A stretch of DNA of 64,000 nt from Ampullaceana balthica (Eukaryota > Mollusca > Gastropoda > Lymnaeidae): assembly GCA_944989445.1 (NCBI GenBank), contig CALYLW010000061.1, forward strand, positions 744,001-808,000, read 5' to 3'. The position numbers and the translations under genes are program-made. The notes beneath the pieces are model-generated. The model saw only the letters and a program-made list of their open reading frames with translations, was not told the origin of the DNA and did not search any database. Below, in pieces: positions 46,581 through 59,719 of the stretch (position 1 is its first letter; the number at the start of each line of letters is the position of its first letter).

Positions 46581-46795
46581 ACCTGGCCCTGATTGCGAAT
46601 CGACCCGGCGTGCAGGTAACCATGACATTGCCGGCAGTGACAAAGCATTTGATTATCTCCCCGCCCAAGCCGGGGGGGGGGCTCAACCCTGTAAACCACT
46701 GCAACAATTTCCAATAATTGAATTCCAACACGCAATCTCCTCATCATGTCGTGTGGGTTGTTGTTCACGTTCGAAGGTTCACGGGTCGTCCCTGA

Positions 46796-46885
46796 ACTCT
46801 CTCTCTCTCTCTCTTCCACTCTCCCTCTTTCTCTACCCCTCTCTCTCCCACTCTCCCTTTCCCACTCCCTCCCCCTCTATCTCTC
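46796..46885. repeat. CT-rich low-complexity tract
   Basis: CTCTCTCT and CCCTCT runs. A second, looser pyrimidine-rich tract lies at 47580-47860. Confidence 0.9.
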
Positions 46886-47414
46886 CATCTTTATAAATCT
46901 CTCTACACATTTGTCTGCCTATTATTTCTCCTATTTCCTTTGGGTCTCTCATCGTTGCGCTCCTATTTTGTTTACTTTTAGTTTAGTTAGTGCCTTGTTT
47001 TCGTCACAGCTTTGTTTTCCAGCCCTGGACGTAGAGATTATTTGTGCAGAGGCATTTCTTTCAAGAATATGCGAGAGCGCGTATGGCCGTGTATACGTGA
47101 GACTGTATGGCAGTGTATATGGGGACGGTGTATGGCATAGTATACGAGAGGAATGAATGAGAGAGGAATTGAATAATACGAGGTACTAAAAGATGTACCC
47201 CCTTAACGTGGTTCCATGACAAAACGACAAGGAGACAATACGACCAGGTCTCATAGAAACAACGTAGATCACTGTAGAACCCCGTAATGAAGTCCCCCGT
47301 GACTAGGTCACTTTGAACATAGACTAATGGTGTCAGACTCAATAGCTCAGCGTCCAAAGCTAAAAACACTCTTTAGTCAAAATCATTGCCTTTTTTTTCG
47401 TTGCCCAGTTTGAA

Positions 47415-47535
47415 CTATTTTTGTCACCTTGTCGTTTTGTCACCATGTCGTTTTGTTACTTGTCGTTTTGTCACCATGTCGTTTTGTTACTTGTCGTTTT
47501 GTCACTTGTCGTTTTGTCGCTTGTCATTTTGTCTG
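47415..47535. repeat. TTGTCGTTTTGTCAC-type short tandem repeat
   Basis: Irregular units of TTGTCGTTTTGT with CACCATG or TACTTG. A complementary GACAAAACGACAAGGAGACA segment occurs at 47218. Confidence 0.8.
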
Positions 47536-48170
47536 GTTACCCCTTAACGCATAGCAATTCTCATGCATTTTCGACGTTTCTCCGAAACTCATTCCATCCC
47601 CATCATCATCTTCTCCAGCTACCCCTCTCAGTTTCCTTTCCTCTCTGTCTCGTCCTCCCTCTCTTCACCCTTCAATCTTTCCCTGTCTGACTCTCTCCTT
47701 CGAAATACCACCCATAACTTTCCACCCTCCCTGTTTAAATGCCCCATTCTCTCTCTTCATCCCTCCATACCTCCCCCCCTCTCTCTTTCTCCCTCTCTTC
47801 ATCCCCCCACACCGCCATCCCTCTCTGTCACGTACTCTCCACATTTCTCCCTCCCATGCTAACAAAACAACCAAAGGATATTATAGTCATGTACCAATCA
47901 ATAAAAATCAATGGGCTGTCTGAAACTGCTCCACAACAGAATGTCAGTATTTCCTTCCAATGCTATTGTCGAGTCTTCGCTTCTTATTTTCCTCATTTTC
48001 TCCCAGTACGGAACATGTTTATCTCAACCACATGACAAACTGGACGGTGTACCTTTGAGTACACATAAAAACGTACAACTTCTGTATGTACTCACATATC
48101 ACAAGTCCCACAACTCTAATTGTGTGTAGCACAGTTCTCTAACATCTAATTTCTTTGAAAATTTCAGCTC

Positions 48171-48735
48171 AAAACGATCTCAGTTCCACATCATCTCAGT
48201 TCCACACCATCTCAGTTCCATGCTATCTCAGTTCCACATCATCTCAGTTCCACACCATCTCAGTTCCATGCTATCTCAGTTCCACACCATCTCTGTTCCA
48301 TGCTATCTCAGTTCCACATCATCTCAGTTCCACACCATCTCAGTTCCATGCTATCTCAGTTCCACATCATCTCAGTTCCACACCATCTCAGTTCCATGCT
48401 ATCTCAGTTCCACATCATCTCAGTTCGAACACCATCTCAGTTCCACACAATCTCAGTTCCATGCCATCTCAGTTCCAAATCATCTCATTTCCACACCATC
48501 TCAGTTCCATGCCATCTCAGTTCCATACCATCCCAGTTCCACACCACCTCAGTTCAATACCATTCAGTTCAGTACGATCTCAGTTACATATCATCCAAGT
48601 TCAATACCATCTCAGTTCCATACCATCTCAGTTCCTTACCATCTCAGTTCAGTACCATCTCAGTTTCACACCATCTCAGTTCAGTACCATCTCAGTTCCA
48701 TACCATCTCAGTTCCATACCATCTCAGTTACATAC
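48171..48735. repeat. 16-bp tandem repeat with a 48-bp higher-order unit
   Basis: Unit CATCTCAGTTCCACAC with ACAC, ATGC and ACAT endings in rotation over the first part. Because 16 is not a multiple of 3, all three frames stay open and give false protein repeats. Confidence 0.95.
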
Positions 48736-49738
48736 CAGCTTATATCACCACCATCCCATATCACCACGATCTCAGATGCCCGATCACAATGTCAGCCCCG
48801 AATATCTTTGTTTCCATTTGTTGTTTGCCAGCGTGCGTGGTTCGTTGAGTCTAATCGGATTCGAATCCGCCACCTTCTTTAGTACAGAAAACATGTAGCG
48901 GGAACAACAGTGTGACGTCACATTTTAAAAAATGAAGTTAAAAAAATACTCTCTGTCACATTAAGTTTGTTGGTTTGTTTCATGTAAATGGATATATCGT
49001 ATTGTACCCCCCCCCCTACCTTAAAGTCTTCCGTCCAAACCACCACCCCTCCCACTCCCGCCCCAGAATAACATTATGACAAGTCAACAAAATTTCTAGC
49101 CTGCAATTGAACCCAGTAAAATATTTTTTTTTAATTAAAAAAAAATAAAACGATTTCTATAAATCAAAGTATTTAGCCCGTGGGAGAGCTCATCGTGCCC
49201 CGTGTAGAGTGTTGACAGTAGAGTGTAGAGAGTAGAGTGTAGACAGTAGATTATAGAGTATAGACAGCTGATCACAACTTTAAGCCACGCCAACAATCTT
49301 CGCTTGACATCGGGGTAAATGTGTGCCACGTCGCTTGTGATTGGCTGGCGAGGCCGCCTGCATGATCTCATCAACCAGCCAGCCCGTTTGATGTCTAAAG
49401 GATGACATTAATAAATCGATAATTTCCAGGCCGACTCAAGAGTTTGACGGATACTATAAATAGAAATGGATTAAATATTTGATCAAACACATCTCTTGGG
49501 GGAAAGGTTTTCACTCTTCAATGGGCGATGTATTATACAACAAATCGCCGGACCCGTACAATGCAAACCATCTATTGAGGGAGGCTCAACACATGGGTTG
49601 TCGCAAATTTTCACCAATGTTCATTCAGGCTCTAAATTTCAATGGATCTGATATCTGATATAGCTTGTGTCATGTGAATTGGAAAGGGGGGGGGGTAGCT
49701 TGTCAGTGTCTGTCTACTTTATATCGTGTGGGATTGTC

Positions 49739-50165
49739 GTTGTCCATGTTATACTTTGCTGTCCATGTTATACTTTGCTGTCCATGTTATACTTTGCTGT
49801 CCATGTTATACTTTGCTGCCCATGTTATACTTTGCTGTCCATGTTATACTTTGCTGCCCATGTTATACTTTGCAGCCCACGTTATACTTTGCAGCCCATG
49901 TTATACTTTGCTGTCCATGTTATACTTTGCAACCCATGTTATACTTTGCTGTCCATGTTATACTTTGCTGTCCATGTTATACTTTGCAGCCCACGTTATA
50001 CTTTGCAGCCCATGTTATACTTTGCTGTCCATGTTATACTTTGCAACCCATGTTATACTTTGCTGTCCATGTTATACTTTGCTGTCCACTTTATACTTTG
50101 CTGTCCACGTTATACTTTGCAGCCCATGTTATACTTTGCTGTCCATGTTATAGTTTGCTGCCCAT
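49739..50165. repeat. 19-bp tandem repeat, about 22 copies
   Basis: Unit TCCATGTTATACTTTGCTG with variants GCCCAC, GCCCATG and ACCCATG in a partly repeated order. Confidence 0.96.
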
Positions 50166-50169
50166 TCAG

Positions 50170-50808
50170 AATCGACAGTTAACGTTCGTCTGGGGCTAAT
50201 CGGGTTAGCGTTCACTTTTGAAAACAACTCCAGAGAGTTTTATTTAGCATATAAAAATTAATTTAAAAATATTATTTATTTTTTTAAAGTTCCGGATGTC
50301 TGGATGTGTATAACAACTTATTTATCTCGTTTAAAAAATAATTCTCATTTCCTAAATCTCGATCCTGTCACTTCATTAGCATGAATGGTTTGTGTTACTT
50401 GTTTTCTCATTTAGTTTCCGAATCCGAATTAGCTCCGAGTCGTTCAAATGTTGAACCATTTCTGTAATTCCCTGGCATCAGTTGAAAATCATGCGCAATT
50501 ATGTGGAATATTTGGGAGGTCCCATTACACTGATTGCTTGCTATTCGTTGGCGTGGAGTTGCGGAACTTAGATTAGGAGACATTAGCGTTGATTCTAAGC
50601 AGGGAAACTTTCACAATAATTTATAGTATATAGCCGGAGCTCCAATTTTTTTTTAAAAAGCCTCTACAAATACGTTTCCAAGGAATGTTTCAACAGAGCT
50701 GAGCGTGAACCCAAACAGTTGACATTATAAGGCGTTGCCTTTTAAAAAAAAACAGTAGCCTATAAGATTTATATTTTGATTTCGATTTCAACCCTCTATC
50801 TATATATA
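50170..50808. other. No gene recognised
   Basis: AT-rich DNA without a recognisable repeat, RNA gene or coding segment. Confidence 0.5.
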
Positions 50809-51213
50809 TAATTCGCCAGACACTAGAGCAAACAAGACGCCGCAGTGTATATAAACAGTATAAAAGCCCAAGTCACTCACTCACTGGATGGATGGATCCG
50901 TAACGCTATGACGTCATTGTTTGAGCTTATATTTTAATACAAGGTGTGCATCAGGAGGTGTGCAAAATAACTATAAATTAAAGATTATTTTTTTAAATAG
51001 TACAGCAGTTAAAAAAGCGTGTGGTGTTTCTCGCAGTAAAAAAAATATAATATGACGTCATTGTTTTAGCTCTTATTTTAATTTTGGAAAAGAGAACAAG
51101 GTTTTGAGGATTTATAATTATAAAATACTTTGTGTACATTTCAGGAAGTTTAATATTACGTATTTATCAAACAAGGATAAGTTAATTGGGTTTTTGAAAA
51201 ATACAACCCCTAG
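50809..51213 (+). mobile_element. Helitron-like element, copy B
   Basis: Starts TCTATATATATAATTCGCC after an A and ends ACAACCCCTAG before a T. Shares GCCCAAGTCACTCACT, ACAAGGTGTGCATCA and TTTGTGTACATTTCAGGAAG with copy A. It lacks the GGCGCC hairpin of copies A and C. Confidence 0.65.
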
Positions 51214-51277
51214 TGTGTATATATATATATATAGTATACATATATTTAAATATATCTTATCTTCTTATCTTATCTAT

Positions 51278-51525
51278 ACAGACGCTCCTTCTATGCAGAA
51301 GATAGTTGCGTCCACAGACCATGACAGATGATCTGTTGGCAAGTGATGCAGCATTCCACGCATTACCCAGCCGCCTAACTACATGTAGTGTTAGGTACCC
51401 ATTCGGAGCGGGGTGACTCAGGTACGCCCTAGGCCCCGGGAACAAACACTTGCCTTCACACGGATTCGAACCCGTGACCATCGGTACGACAGTCCAGTGC
51501 GCTGCCACTCGACCACCGCGTCCCC
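51278..51525 (-). mobile_element. tRNA-derived SINE
   Basis: The minus strand has an A-box-like TGGTCGAGTGGCAGCGC and a B-box GGGTTCGAATCCGTG about 45 bp apart, then a non-tRNA body (TGAGTCACCCCGCTCCGAAT, TGGGTAATGCGTGGAATG) and an AT-rich tail. The 5' and 3' parts cannot form a tRNA acceptor stem, so it is a SINE and not a tRNA gene. Confidence 0.82.
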
Positions 51526-51586
51526 AAATATATATATACATATGTATATATGTTGATTGTGTATTACCCGTCAAAAATGACGGAAG

Positions 51587-51632
51587 TTTTCAAAATAAAT
51601 ACATTTCAGCTGAAATGTATTTATTTTGAAAA
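51587..51632. repeat. 46-bp perfect palindrome
   Basis: Two 23-nt arms with no spacer and no mismatch, centred on CAGCTG at 51607-51612 (centre between 51609 and 51610). Each arm runs TTTTCAAAATAAATACATTT from its outer end. Confidence 0.98.
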
Positions 51633-51689
51633 AATACACACCAGAATAACAAATAATGTAATACAGAACTTTCATTTATTTCGAAAAGA

Positions 51690-53000
51690 GTTATTTTTGG
51701 TGCAATAATTTGGTGCGCTGCTTTCTAAAATTAGTAGCGTCACAGACAGGACGGGACGGACGTGACATACATTGCAAATTATGTATGTTGATACATATAT
51801 GTTTTAATTTCACACCCGAATCGCGCCGCACTATGCCCACCACACCAAGACTCACTCTATAGAAGTAAGTTATGCTTCAAAACAACTGCGGGAAGTTTGT
51901 GTCCCGCTCTTTTCCCCCTTTCTTTGCACTATCTATGAGCAATTCTGCGCTGGTTTTTGTTTTTTGCTACACCGCGGGTCGGATCTTGTATGCTGTATTT
52001 TACCGATTGTGCAAAGATCAATTTTAACTCTTAAGCTACCAACTCCTAAGGTCACTCTGCTTTTTTTGTCACGTATCACCCACACAAATGAAAATAAAAT
52101 CATATAATACAAAAGTAGACAGGTTGTAGCTGAAGCATTGGTGAAGTCTCACTGCATTCTCATCAATAAGAAGTGGCTTCAATACTCTGTTTCTCTAAGA
52201 TAAGTAGAACAAATAGTTTATTATATTTCTGTACACTAACACACTAAATAACCTTCAAAGTGGCGTAACGAGAAAGGCAGGGGTACATAATGTATACCAC
52301 TCTGCTAAGTGTCGTCTAATTGCTCTGAACACTTAAAAGTATATAAGTAGTCGTTGGTTGTTTTTTTTTAATTTAAAAAAAATGATTTTTTAAAAATAAA
52401 ATATAAAATAATTTTTAAAAAGCAGTGCTCACCAGAGTTGAGCTGGAACCTGAAACACAATCAGAAGCTGTTAAAGTTATTATTGATAACTGCATGGATC
52501 AACTAGTAGGTTGCTAGAAATTTTTGTTTAAAGACAAATATGACGCCGTAAACCAGAAATAATGCAGATCAGTTACGGGCATGCGATTTAAAATTTAAAT
52601 TCATAAGTTATTACATTTTTATTTTAAATTTCGCTTTTAGAAAAACTGATCGTTTACAGGAACGCTTACGAGATTTAACTTTGAATTTCTAGGAAGCAAC
52701 CAGTGATATTGAAACTATGAAGAAAGGTTGTGTCACGGTTCATGATGGTTAGAGGAAATATGCTGTAGAAAACGACAAAATGAATTACAAATTTTTGGGG
52801 GGTCGAGGTGAAGAGAAAAATAAGGCGAAATCGGAAGATGCCTAAAGAACTGGCAAGAGATGTAGGGATGTCAGTAGAAGAAGAAACTGTGCGCCTTATG
52901 GTGATCGTATTTGATTGAAAACAACAGGAGATGTAAATACGCTTTTAACAATAACAGACGAACAGAACATTTGGATTTCTACAGAACGTCACTTTTTTTC
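51690..53000. other. No gene recognised; Helitron-like and possibly degraded coding scraps
   Basis: 51690-51790 (TTTTTGGTGCAxTAATTTGG, GGACGGACGTGACATACA) is related to the end of copy C at 41500. At 52430-52520 and 52640-52760 short open stretches look coding-like (LQERLRDLTLNF) but are broken by stops and not identified. Confidence 0.4.
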
Positions 53001-53005
53001 CTTAG

Positions 53006-53132
<127 letters not shown>

Positions 53133-53481
53133 TCCAATTTGCACGTTTTCAAAATATCTACAACACGTACATCCGTAGCTACGATATTTTCACGGAATTA
53201 TTAATGATTGCAAAATGCATCACAGAAACCGGAAGGAAGCTAAACCGGAAACTCCGCTGGTTTTAATATGTTTTATGAAAATTACATATTTCTGAGTTTT
53301 TTGCGAATTTCACTGCACATTTTACAAACAACATCACTTTCAGTATTGTAATACGTCAGCGACCTTCAGCATATTGAAACTTATTTGTGGTATTTGCTCA
53401 CTAAGTGGGCACGTTCGTCTCAGGGATCTTGATCTACTGACATTTTAAAGTAAAGCATTGGAACTGAAAGAAGAAAAGTGG

Positions 53482-53485
<4 letters not shown>

Positions 53486-53553
<68 letters not shown>
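53486..53553. repeat. (GA)n microsatellite
   Basis: GA run interrupted once by ATGG. Confidence 0.97.
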
Positions 53554-53557
<4 letters not shown>

Positions 53558-53630
53558 CTTTTTGCTTCGTTTATCTATTTGTGAAATGAAATTAAGAAAA
53601 ATAAATTATTTTGTAAACTATTAAGGCCAA

Positions 53631-54834
53631 GGGGCCGTCCATAAATGACGTCACGCTCCTAGGGGGGAGGGGGATTCATACTTTTGTGACGATGCGTGAC
53701 GAGGGGGAGGGAGGGGGGTTGAAGAAATGTGACGTCACATCAAAAGGGTAACTTTAAATAAAACTTCCACTGAAAATTAAATCTAATTATAATCCTTAAG
53801 TTTGAGAACTCACAAGATAACGTATGAAATTGTTACACTGTATCGTTTGATGTTGACATCAAAGCATTTTTGATATAACCGCAGCTCCGTCGGTGAACTT
53901 TTTTGCCCGTTACCCCAAAATATACAAATTTATGTGTGCGTTACCCCCACCCCCAACCCCCAGACTCTAGGTACTGCTCACATGACTCGGGGATTTGGGG
54001 GATCGTTGTTAGCAAATAAATAAAAAAATAATAATAATTGCTAATGGTGAGTTTTACAAGCATGACAAGTGTCTAAAAATGATATGAATAGGATTATGTG
54101 TAGATATTTTAAGTCAAAACGACACGGAATATCCTTTTTCTTAAAAAAAAACCAGGGGCGGGGGGTGCAATCTATTTGATAGAATTATAAACGTTTTAAG
54201 TTTGATATAATTATTCGGTTGGTTTTTGGTCAACCGTCCATTCTAGATATAATGATAAATTAGCCCATTTAAAAGTCGTCAAGTATTCATTAACTTTATT
54301 GAATGCATCAAATTCTTGACATCGCAATTCGTGAGGAGCACAAAACAACTTTTCTTCTTAGCTCAATTTTTATGGCATTAATTTTAAATATCGCATAAAG
54401 GATACCTGATACAGTGAAGTCATGTGGATTAAGATTATTGTCACTCGTGTCAATATAAATGAAAGTAGGGTGGATTTAGGTGTCTTCGTATAGTACGTAG
54501 GTAAGAAATCTACATAGTTGTCAAATTTTAAAAAAAATGCATTTTCTGGAAGGAACCGGTTCAATAATGGGCATATGTTCCAAACGTTCACGTACACATG
54601 ACGTATTTTAATATATCTACGATATTACAATGTAGACCTTCAGTAATAAATAGTAAATACTTAAATGACAATAAAAGTGATTTGAAACATACGTATTTTC
54701 AAATAGAAAATAAGGTTTTAAGCTTTGTGGCGTATTTTTAGAAGGGGGGTCTAACTTTTTGTGACGACGCGTGACGAGGGGGGAGGGGGTAAAAAATCGG
54801 CCAAAATTGCGTGACGTCATTTATGGTCGCCCCC
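53631..54834. mobile_element. GGGGCCGTCC-ended element, copy 5 (3-bp duplication CAA)
   Basis: 1,204 bp. Ends GGGGCCGTCCATAAATGACG and GACGTCATTTATGGTCGCCCC; CAA on both sides. Near each end are GTGACGACGCGTGACGAGGG or GTGACGATGCGTGACGAGGG. No coding recognised inside. Confidence 0.85.
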
Positions 54835-54839
54835 CAATA

Positions 54840-56720
54840 TAAGACGGTTATTGAGTAAGACATGCAATAAAATTCCTATAAATGTGTTTCTTTAAATTTA
54901 AATACAATTTTTAATTCAAAAATTTAATGTCTTTTCCTTATTTAATGTAATAGAAAAACGTTGTAGGTAGGGGCGCCAATTTTATAATTTGTCCACGGAC
55001 ACAACATATCGTAGCTACGCCGCTGCACCTTCATTCCACTCACACTCCCCCTAACTCCTAACGCAACTCAGTGTACTCACTCCCATCTTTGACTATATAA
55101 ATCATTTAAGGATTTGTCACCAAGCGCTATTTATATCCACCCGATATTCCCTCAGCCGTGTTACCAAAGAGTAAGTCCCGCTGTCTCCAATAACAACACG
55201 TTATCATTTTTTCCCATAAATGGGAGAGTTACAGATTGATAGACTTCACGACGGCAGACGGTATTTTCCCAAACTCCAGCTCTCAAGGCGTGTTTGTCTC
55301 GAGGTAACTCGGGTTATTGTTTTCCCTATCGACCGTGTCCTCGAGAGGTGACTCACAGCCTGCGCGATACGAGTCAGGACCGTGGCTCGTGGGATACGAG
55401 AGGAACTAGATTTATGTGGCCTCATTCTGTTGTGCACTGAGCTCCTGACCTAGAAATCACCCCCCCCCCTTTTTTGTGTGTGTGTGTGTGTCCCAAACCT
55501 CTTTAAACCCTTTGTTGTAAACCCATATAACAATAATAATAGCAATACTGATGACTTACACAAAAGTGTGTCTCTTCTTGCATTCTTAACTTAAACCATT
55601 CAATGAATCCACTTGGAATAAGGTCTTTTTAAGGACACCAAAATGTTAGTTTAGTTACATGTTTCTAACTTCGTGACTAATTGTTTGTGTTCCTGTTCCA
55701 CCCCCAATCTGCTAGGCACGGTGAGTGCGTCCCACAATTCATCTCGGCAAGGACAATAAAACGGCGTTTAAAAAATGGATCGATTAGAAGTTATTACTGG
55801 TGTGCACGCCGTTGACTCAGGCATCGTGCCGCAGCTGGGGGCCCCGGGAACAAATACCATTTAATACAAAGAGAATGGAACGCCCGCGATGTCACCTCGG
55901 TATTCATATTTCAAAATCCTTTTGTTTGTTTGTATGGTCACAATTCGATTTTCTTCTCTCAGTCCAAGATTAGTGTTTGCCGTGTCTGGTGTTCGGACAG
56001 GTATCTGATTTAGGGCTCTTAATATGTAAGGGGGTGGGGGCGCGCAGTTGTACAAGGAGTGTGCCTTGGATAAACAGGGCCTATAGCCTATAGAAAAAAA
56101 AGTGAGTTTGGGGGGGGGGATGGTCATAACAAAAGTTTTGCCTTGTGGAGAGGTGCCTCTGGTTGTGCGCTGACAACTATAGGAAACTTATAATGTGGTG
56201 AGAGTAACAGACATTACTGTCTATGTTGTAATACTAGTACTTTGAAATACGTTTAAATAACAGTACTAGACCACGGCACAGATTGTATAGAGCTATAAAA
56301 CGTGGTTGGATGACTGACAAACATATGGGCAAGTAAGGGAAACCATATCAGCGTGTAGTAGATGTAACTATAACGTCTAATCACTGAACCACATACGTTG
56401 TCCAGGACTTTGTTGCGACTCGTTTCTAAATGTCCCAGTGAACCTTTCATTTCTTCTTCCTCTACAACAGCATTCTCTAACTGGTTCGATGTTCTGTTCT
56501 CAAGCTATCATTTTTTTAAATTTTAGTGGCACTTGCTGATTCCTCCGTCTCTGTGATGAAGGCTGAGACCCTGGAAATTTCTAATGATGACATCAGTTTG
56601 TATAGTCATGTCTGACAAGGTCTTGTTGATAGACAGTAGGACCGTCTGATAATCTTGAACTATTGTGTTGATTATATATCATATTACCGTGATTACACGG
56701 TGCCCCCCCCGCCCTCAAAA
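54840..56720. other. No gene recognised
   Basis: Unique-looking DNA with short homopolymer runs (a C-run followed by (GT)n at about 55460-55491). Minus-strand open frames are short and have no family signal. Confidence 0.45.
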
Positions 56721-56750
56721 TTATTTAAATACTAAATGAAATAATCTGGG

Positions 56751-57115
56751 CAAGTGTTTCTCAAACGGCATGTCGACGGGGCAGTGTTTCTCAAAGGACA
56801 TGTCACTGGGGCAGTGTTTCTCAAAGGGCATGTCACTGGGGCAGTGTTTCTCAAAGGACATGTCACTGGGGCAGTGTTTCTCAAAGGACATGTCACTGGG
56901 GCAGTGTTTCTCAAAGGGCATGTCACTGGGGCAGTGTTTCTCAAAGGACATGTCACTGGGGCAGTGTTTCTCAAAGGACATGTCACTTGGGCAGTGTTTC
57001 TCAAAGGACATGTCACCGGGGCAGTGTTTCTCAAACGGCATGTCATTGTGGCAGTGTTTCTCAAAGGGCATGTCACTGGGTCAGTTTTTTCTCAGAGGGC
57101 ATGTCACTGCGGCAG
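56751..57115. repeat. 30-bp tandem repeat, about 12 copies
   Basis: Unit GCAGTGTTTCTCAAAGGACA plus TGTCACTGGG, with GGGCA/GGACA/CGGCA variants. A multiple of 3, so it stays open in several frames on both strands. Confidence 0.97.
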
Positions 57116-57824
57116 TGTTACCCATATAGTGGTCACGGGGGCAATGTTCACTAAATGGCGGTCCCTCATTTTCAAAACTTTCCAGTGTTTGGCCAACTTC
57201 AAAGTCTTGACAACCCTTGACCTGGGGGGCATAAACTTACGTCAACCAAATCTAATGAAGAAATATGTTCCTCGACCCCCCCCCCACCTCCCCCCAAATT
57301 CAATTGAAGTTCTGTTATTGTTGGCAAGTCGATTTAACTCATCAAGTATGTAGACTTTTGCCGTTCCAGGTAAAATAAAAATCTGTTTACACACGGAAAA
57401 TGAAACGGAATGGGCCCAAAGTCCGCAACAGAGTCAACTGTATTTACATCACAGGAAAGCACTGAGCCCATAAGGTCACTTCGACCGTGATCCCTTGAAT
57501 ACAGCCCTTAGACCCTCTTCGTTATAAATAACCGAGAAGAAGCCTAGATCTGAATCTGAACAGGTTTACGGATGTTGGGCCTGGGCCTGGGCCGTATGGG
57601 TTGACCTAAACCACACGTTCCATTTTGTTGTGTCTACTAGTCTACTGCCCTGATAGCAACATGGGTGCGGCTGGGGGCCAACTGAACTTGTCCAGTGAAC
57701 TCAGTGCAATAAAAAATATATTAAAAAACACTTTTTAAAAACTAGTCTTATATTAAAAATGCACTAATTTTATACTTTTTTAGTCTACTCATTTTACAGT
57801 AAGTGCAAAGCCAGCTTACCTTTT

Positions 57825-58060
57825 GACTATAAATCCCTTATATATGAGGCATAACTAAAAGTAGTGATTATGTTTAAACGCGACATTTACAGACTGAACA
57901 CATGGTTTTAAAACCGGGCGTAGGGACGGTAAGGGGCGTGAACATACACGGTCATCGTCAACGCGTGAACTGAACTGTCACGTGAAAGAATCATAAACAA
58001 ATGTTCGGAGAGTCCGATCGCTTAAACTTACAAAGCGAATTAATATAAGACTATTAAAAA
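57825..58060. mobile_element. Partial AAATCCCTTAT-family copy X3
   Basis: TTTTGACTATAAATCCCTTA followed by TATATGAGGCATAACTAAAA as in X1 and X2, but the right half is different or lost. It provides the uninterrupted site used to read the TAT duplication at 42501. Confidence 0.7.
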
Positions 58061-58520
58061 GTCCCCCTAGCGGATCCAATGATCCCAGCGGATCCCATGA
58101 GGTCCTTCCCCGAAACACACTACATTTAATTATACGTGTTTTGAGTCGATATATAAGAGTTGTACTTCTGCATTGAGTTGCAGCGCGCTAATTAGCGCAA
58201 TATTTCAATTGAATGCGATGAAAGCGTTAAGATAAAGTTACAGACTCTTGCTTTGCAACTAAAATGCTTTTCAATTAAGAAAGGGTAGAGGGAAACAAAA
58301 CACGGCCATTGAGAGTGGCCAAAAAATGAAAGTATAAAGTTTTCTGTTTCAAGAAAAAAAATTGCATTCATAACATTGAAACATTGTCCGGACTTATTCA
58401 AGGGTTTCGAGAAATACGGGAATTTCCGGTTAAACCACCGAGAATTATCATGTCTCAGAATTGAAATTGCGTAGTTAGGGTGATTGGCAGGGGACATAAT
58501 ATCCGCCTCCACCTTTTACA

Positions 58521-58566
58521 CACACACACACACACACACACACGCGCGCACAGACGCACACACATC
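58521..58566. repeat. (CA)n microsatellite
   Basis: CA run with GCGCG interruptions. Confidence 0.95.
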
Positions 58567-59036
58567 ATACACTATTTGAATTTGTAGTGGGACACACAAA
58601 ATTTTTCCCGCCCCTAACGTAAAAGTTACCGGTCCGTTCTACTTACGACATTCGAATCTGTCACACGATATCGATGGAATACTTACACGGCATAGAATTT
58701 AGTCTCGGAGTGTGTCAGAATGAGGAGGGAGAGTGAAAGAAGAAAAAAAGGAGGAGGAAGTATGTCGGAATGCGGAGGATGTAGGTCGGTATTCCGGAAC
58801 GCACCGTATGATGCAAGTAGTGAATAAAATCATTTTATCCTGGCAATTGTTTGACAATGGATTTTTCCTAGGACACACTAAACGGATGTAGTAAGTGAAT
58901 AAACGGTATACGGCAATGGTCAAACGGTGGTCAATCCCTTAAGCTACACTCATGTAGTGTTAACACACAGAAGATTCACGCTGGTGCACAGAGCATTTAA
59001 GCAGGCAGCCCAGCTTGTCAAATGGGTCCTCTAGGA

Positions 59037-59225
59037 CAGTGCTTCTCAAAGTGGTGATCCGCGGACCGGTGCCGGTCCGTGGGCCATCAGATGCCGGTCG
59101 GCAGAAATTATAAAGAATGGACATTTCGCTACCACATAACTACAGGGAAAATAGTTCACCGGTCCCTGGTGCAATGGAAAAAATTCCTGCCGGTCCGCAA
59201 TACAAAAAAAGTTTGAGAAGCACTG
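59037..59225. mobile_element. hAT MITE with CAGTGCTTCTCAAA ends
   Basis: Perfect ends CAGTGCTTCTCAAA/TTTGAGAAGCACTG. Flanks CTCTAGGA and CTCTAGAA match at 7 of 8. Contains CCGGTCCGTGG and CCGGTCCGC motifs. Confidence 0.92.
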
Positions 59226-59381
59226 CTCTAGAATTCGAGTTCTTCCTGATCTTCACTTCTCTCTCGGTACAACAGATCTGGCAGGATGTGAGAACCGCAG
59301 AATTTTATTTCAGTCGGGGGCAGTCGGGGCTCGGGTCCCTCACAACAGCGTCACTGAAACCTGCTCCACAGCAGACCGCCG

Positions 59382-59545
59382 ATCCCTTTAGCCACCCCGC
59401 CAATCCCTTTAGTCACCCCGCCGATCCCTTTAACCACCCCACCGATCCTTTTAGCCACCCAGCCGATCCCTTTAGCCCCCCATCCCGTTAGTCACCCCGC
59501 CGATCCCTTTAGCCACCCCGCCGATCCCTTTAGCCACCCCGACGA
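59382..59545. repeat. 21-bp tandem repeat, about 8 copies
   Basis: Unit TTTAGCCACCCCGCCGATCC plus C. Confidence 0.95.
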
Positions 59546-59719
59546 CAGACCCCTGAGGAATGGTCCTTGTCTCAGTAGAATGTCAAACAGGTTCACTTAT
59601 TGTGTTACGCGACATCTGGTAGTTAAAGACAATGGTTCAACGCTGACTTATTTGTTTCATTCAAAAGTTGGTCAACTATGGTCTGACTGATGTGGTTGGT
59701 GATGGGAGGCAGGAGGTGG

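Noticed and set aside
48845..48885. tRNA T-arm-like GGATTCGAATCCG
   Set aside because: A self-complementary B-box-like motif only; no D arm, anticodon arm or acceptor stem could be built around it.
48155..48898. Overlapping open frames of 180-247 codons on the plus strand
   Set aside because: They are translations of a 16-bp tandem repeat in all three frames. No non-repetitive domain or codon pattern.
49665..50199. Three overlapping open frames of about 160 codons
   Set aside because: Produced by the 19-bp repeat; all frames open equally, so not coding.
51450..51525. tRNA gene on the minus strand
   Set aside because: A and B boxes present but no acceptor-stem pairing and a long non-tRNA body; classified as a SINE.
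56721..57353. Open frames on both strands up to 199 codons
   Set aside because: 30-bp repeat lacking stops in several frames on both strands.
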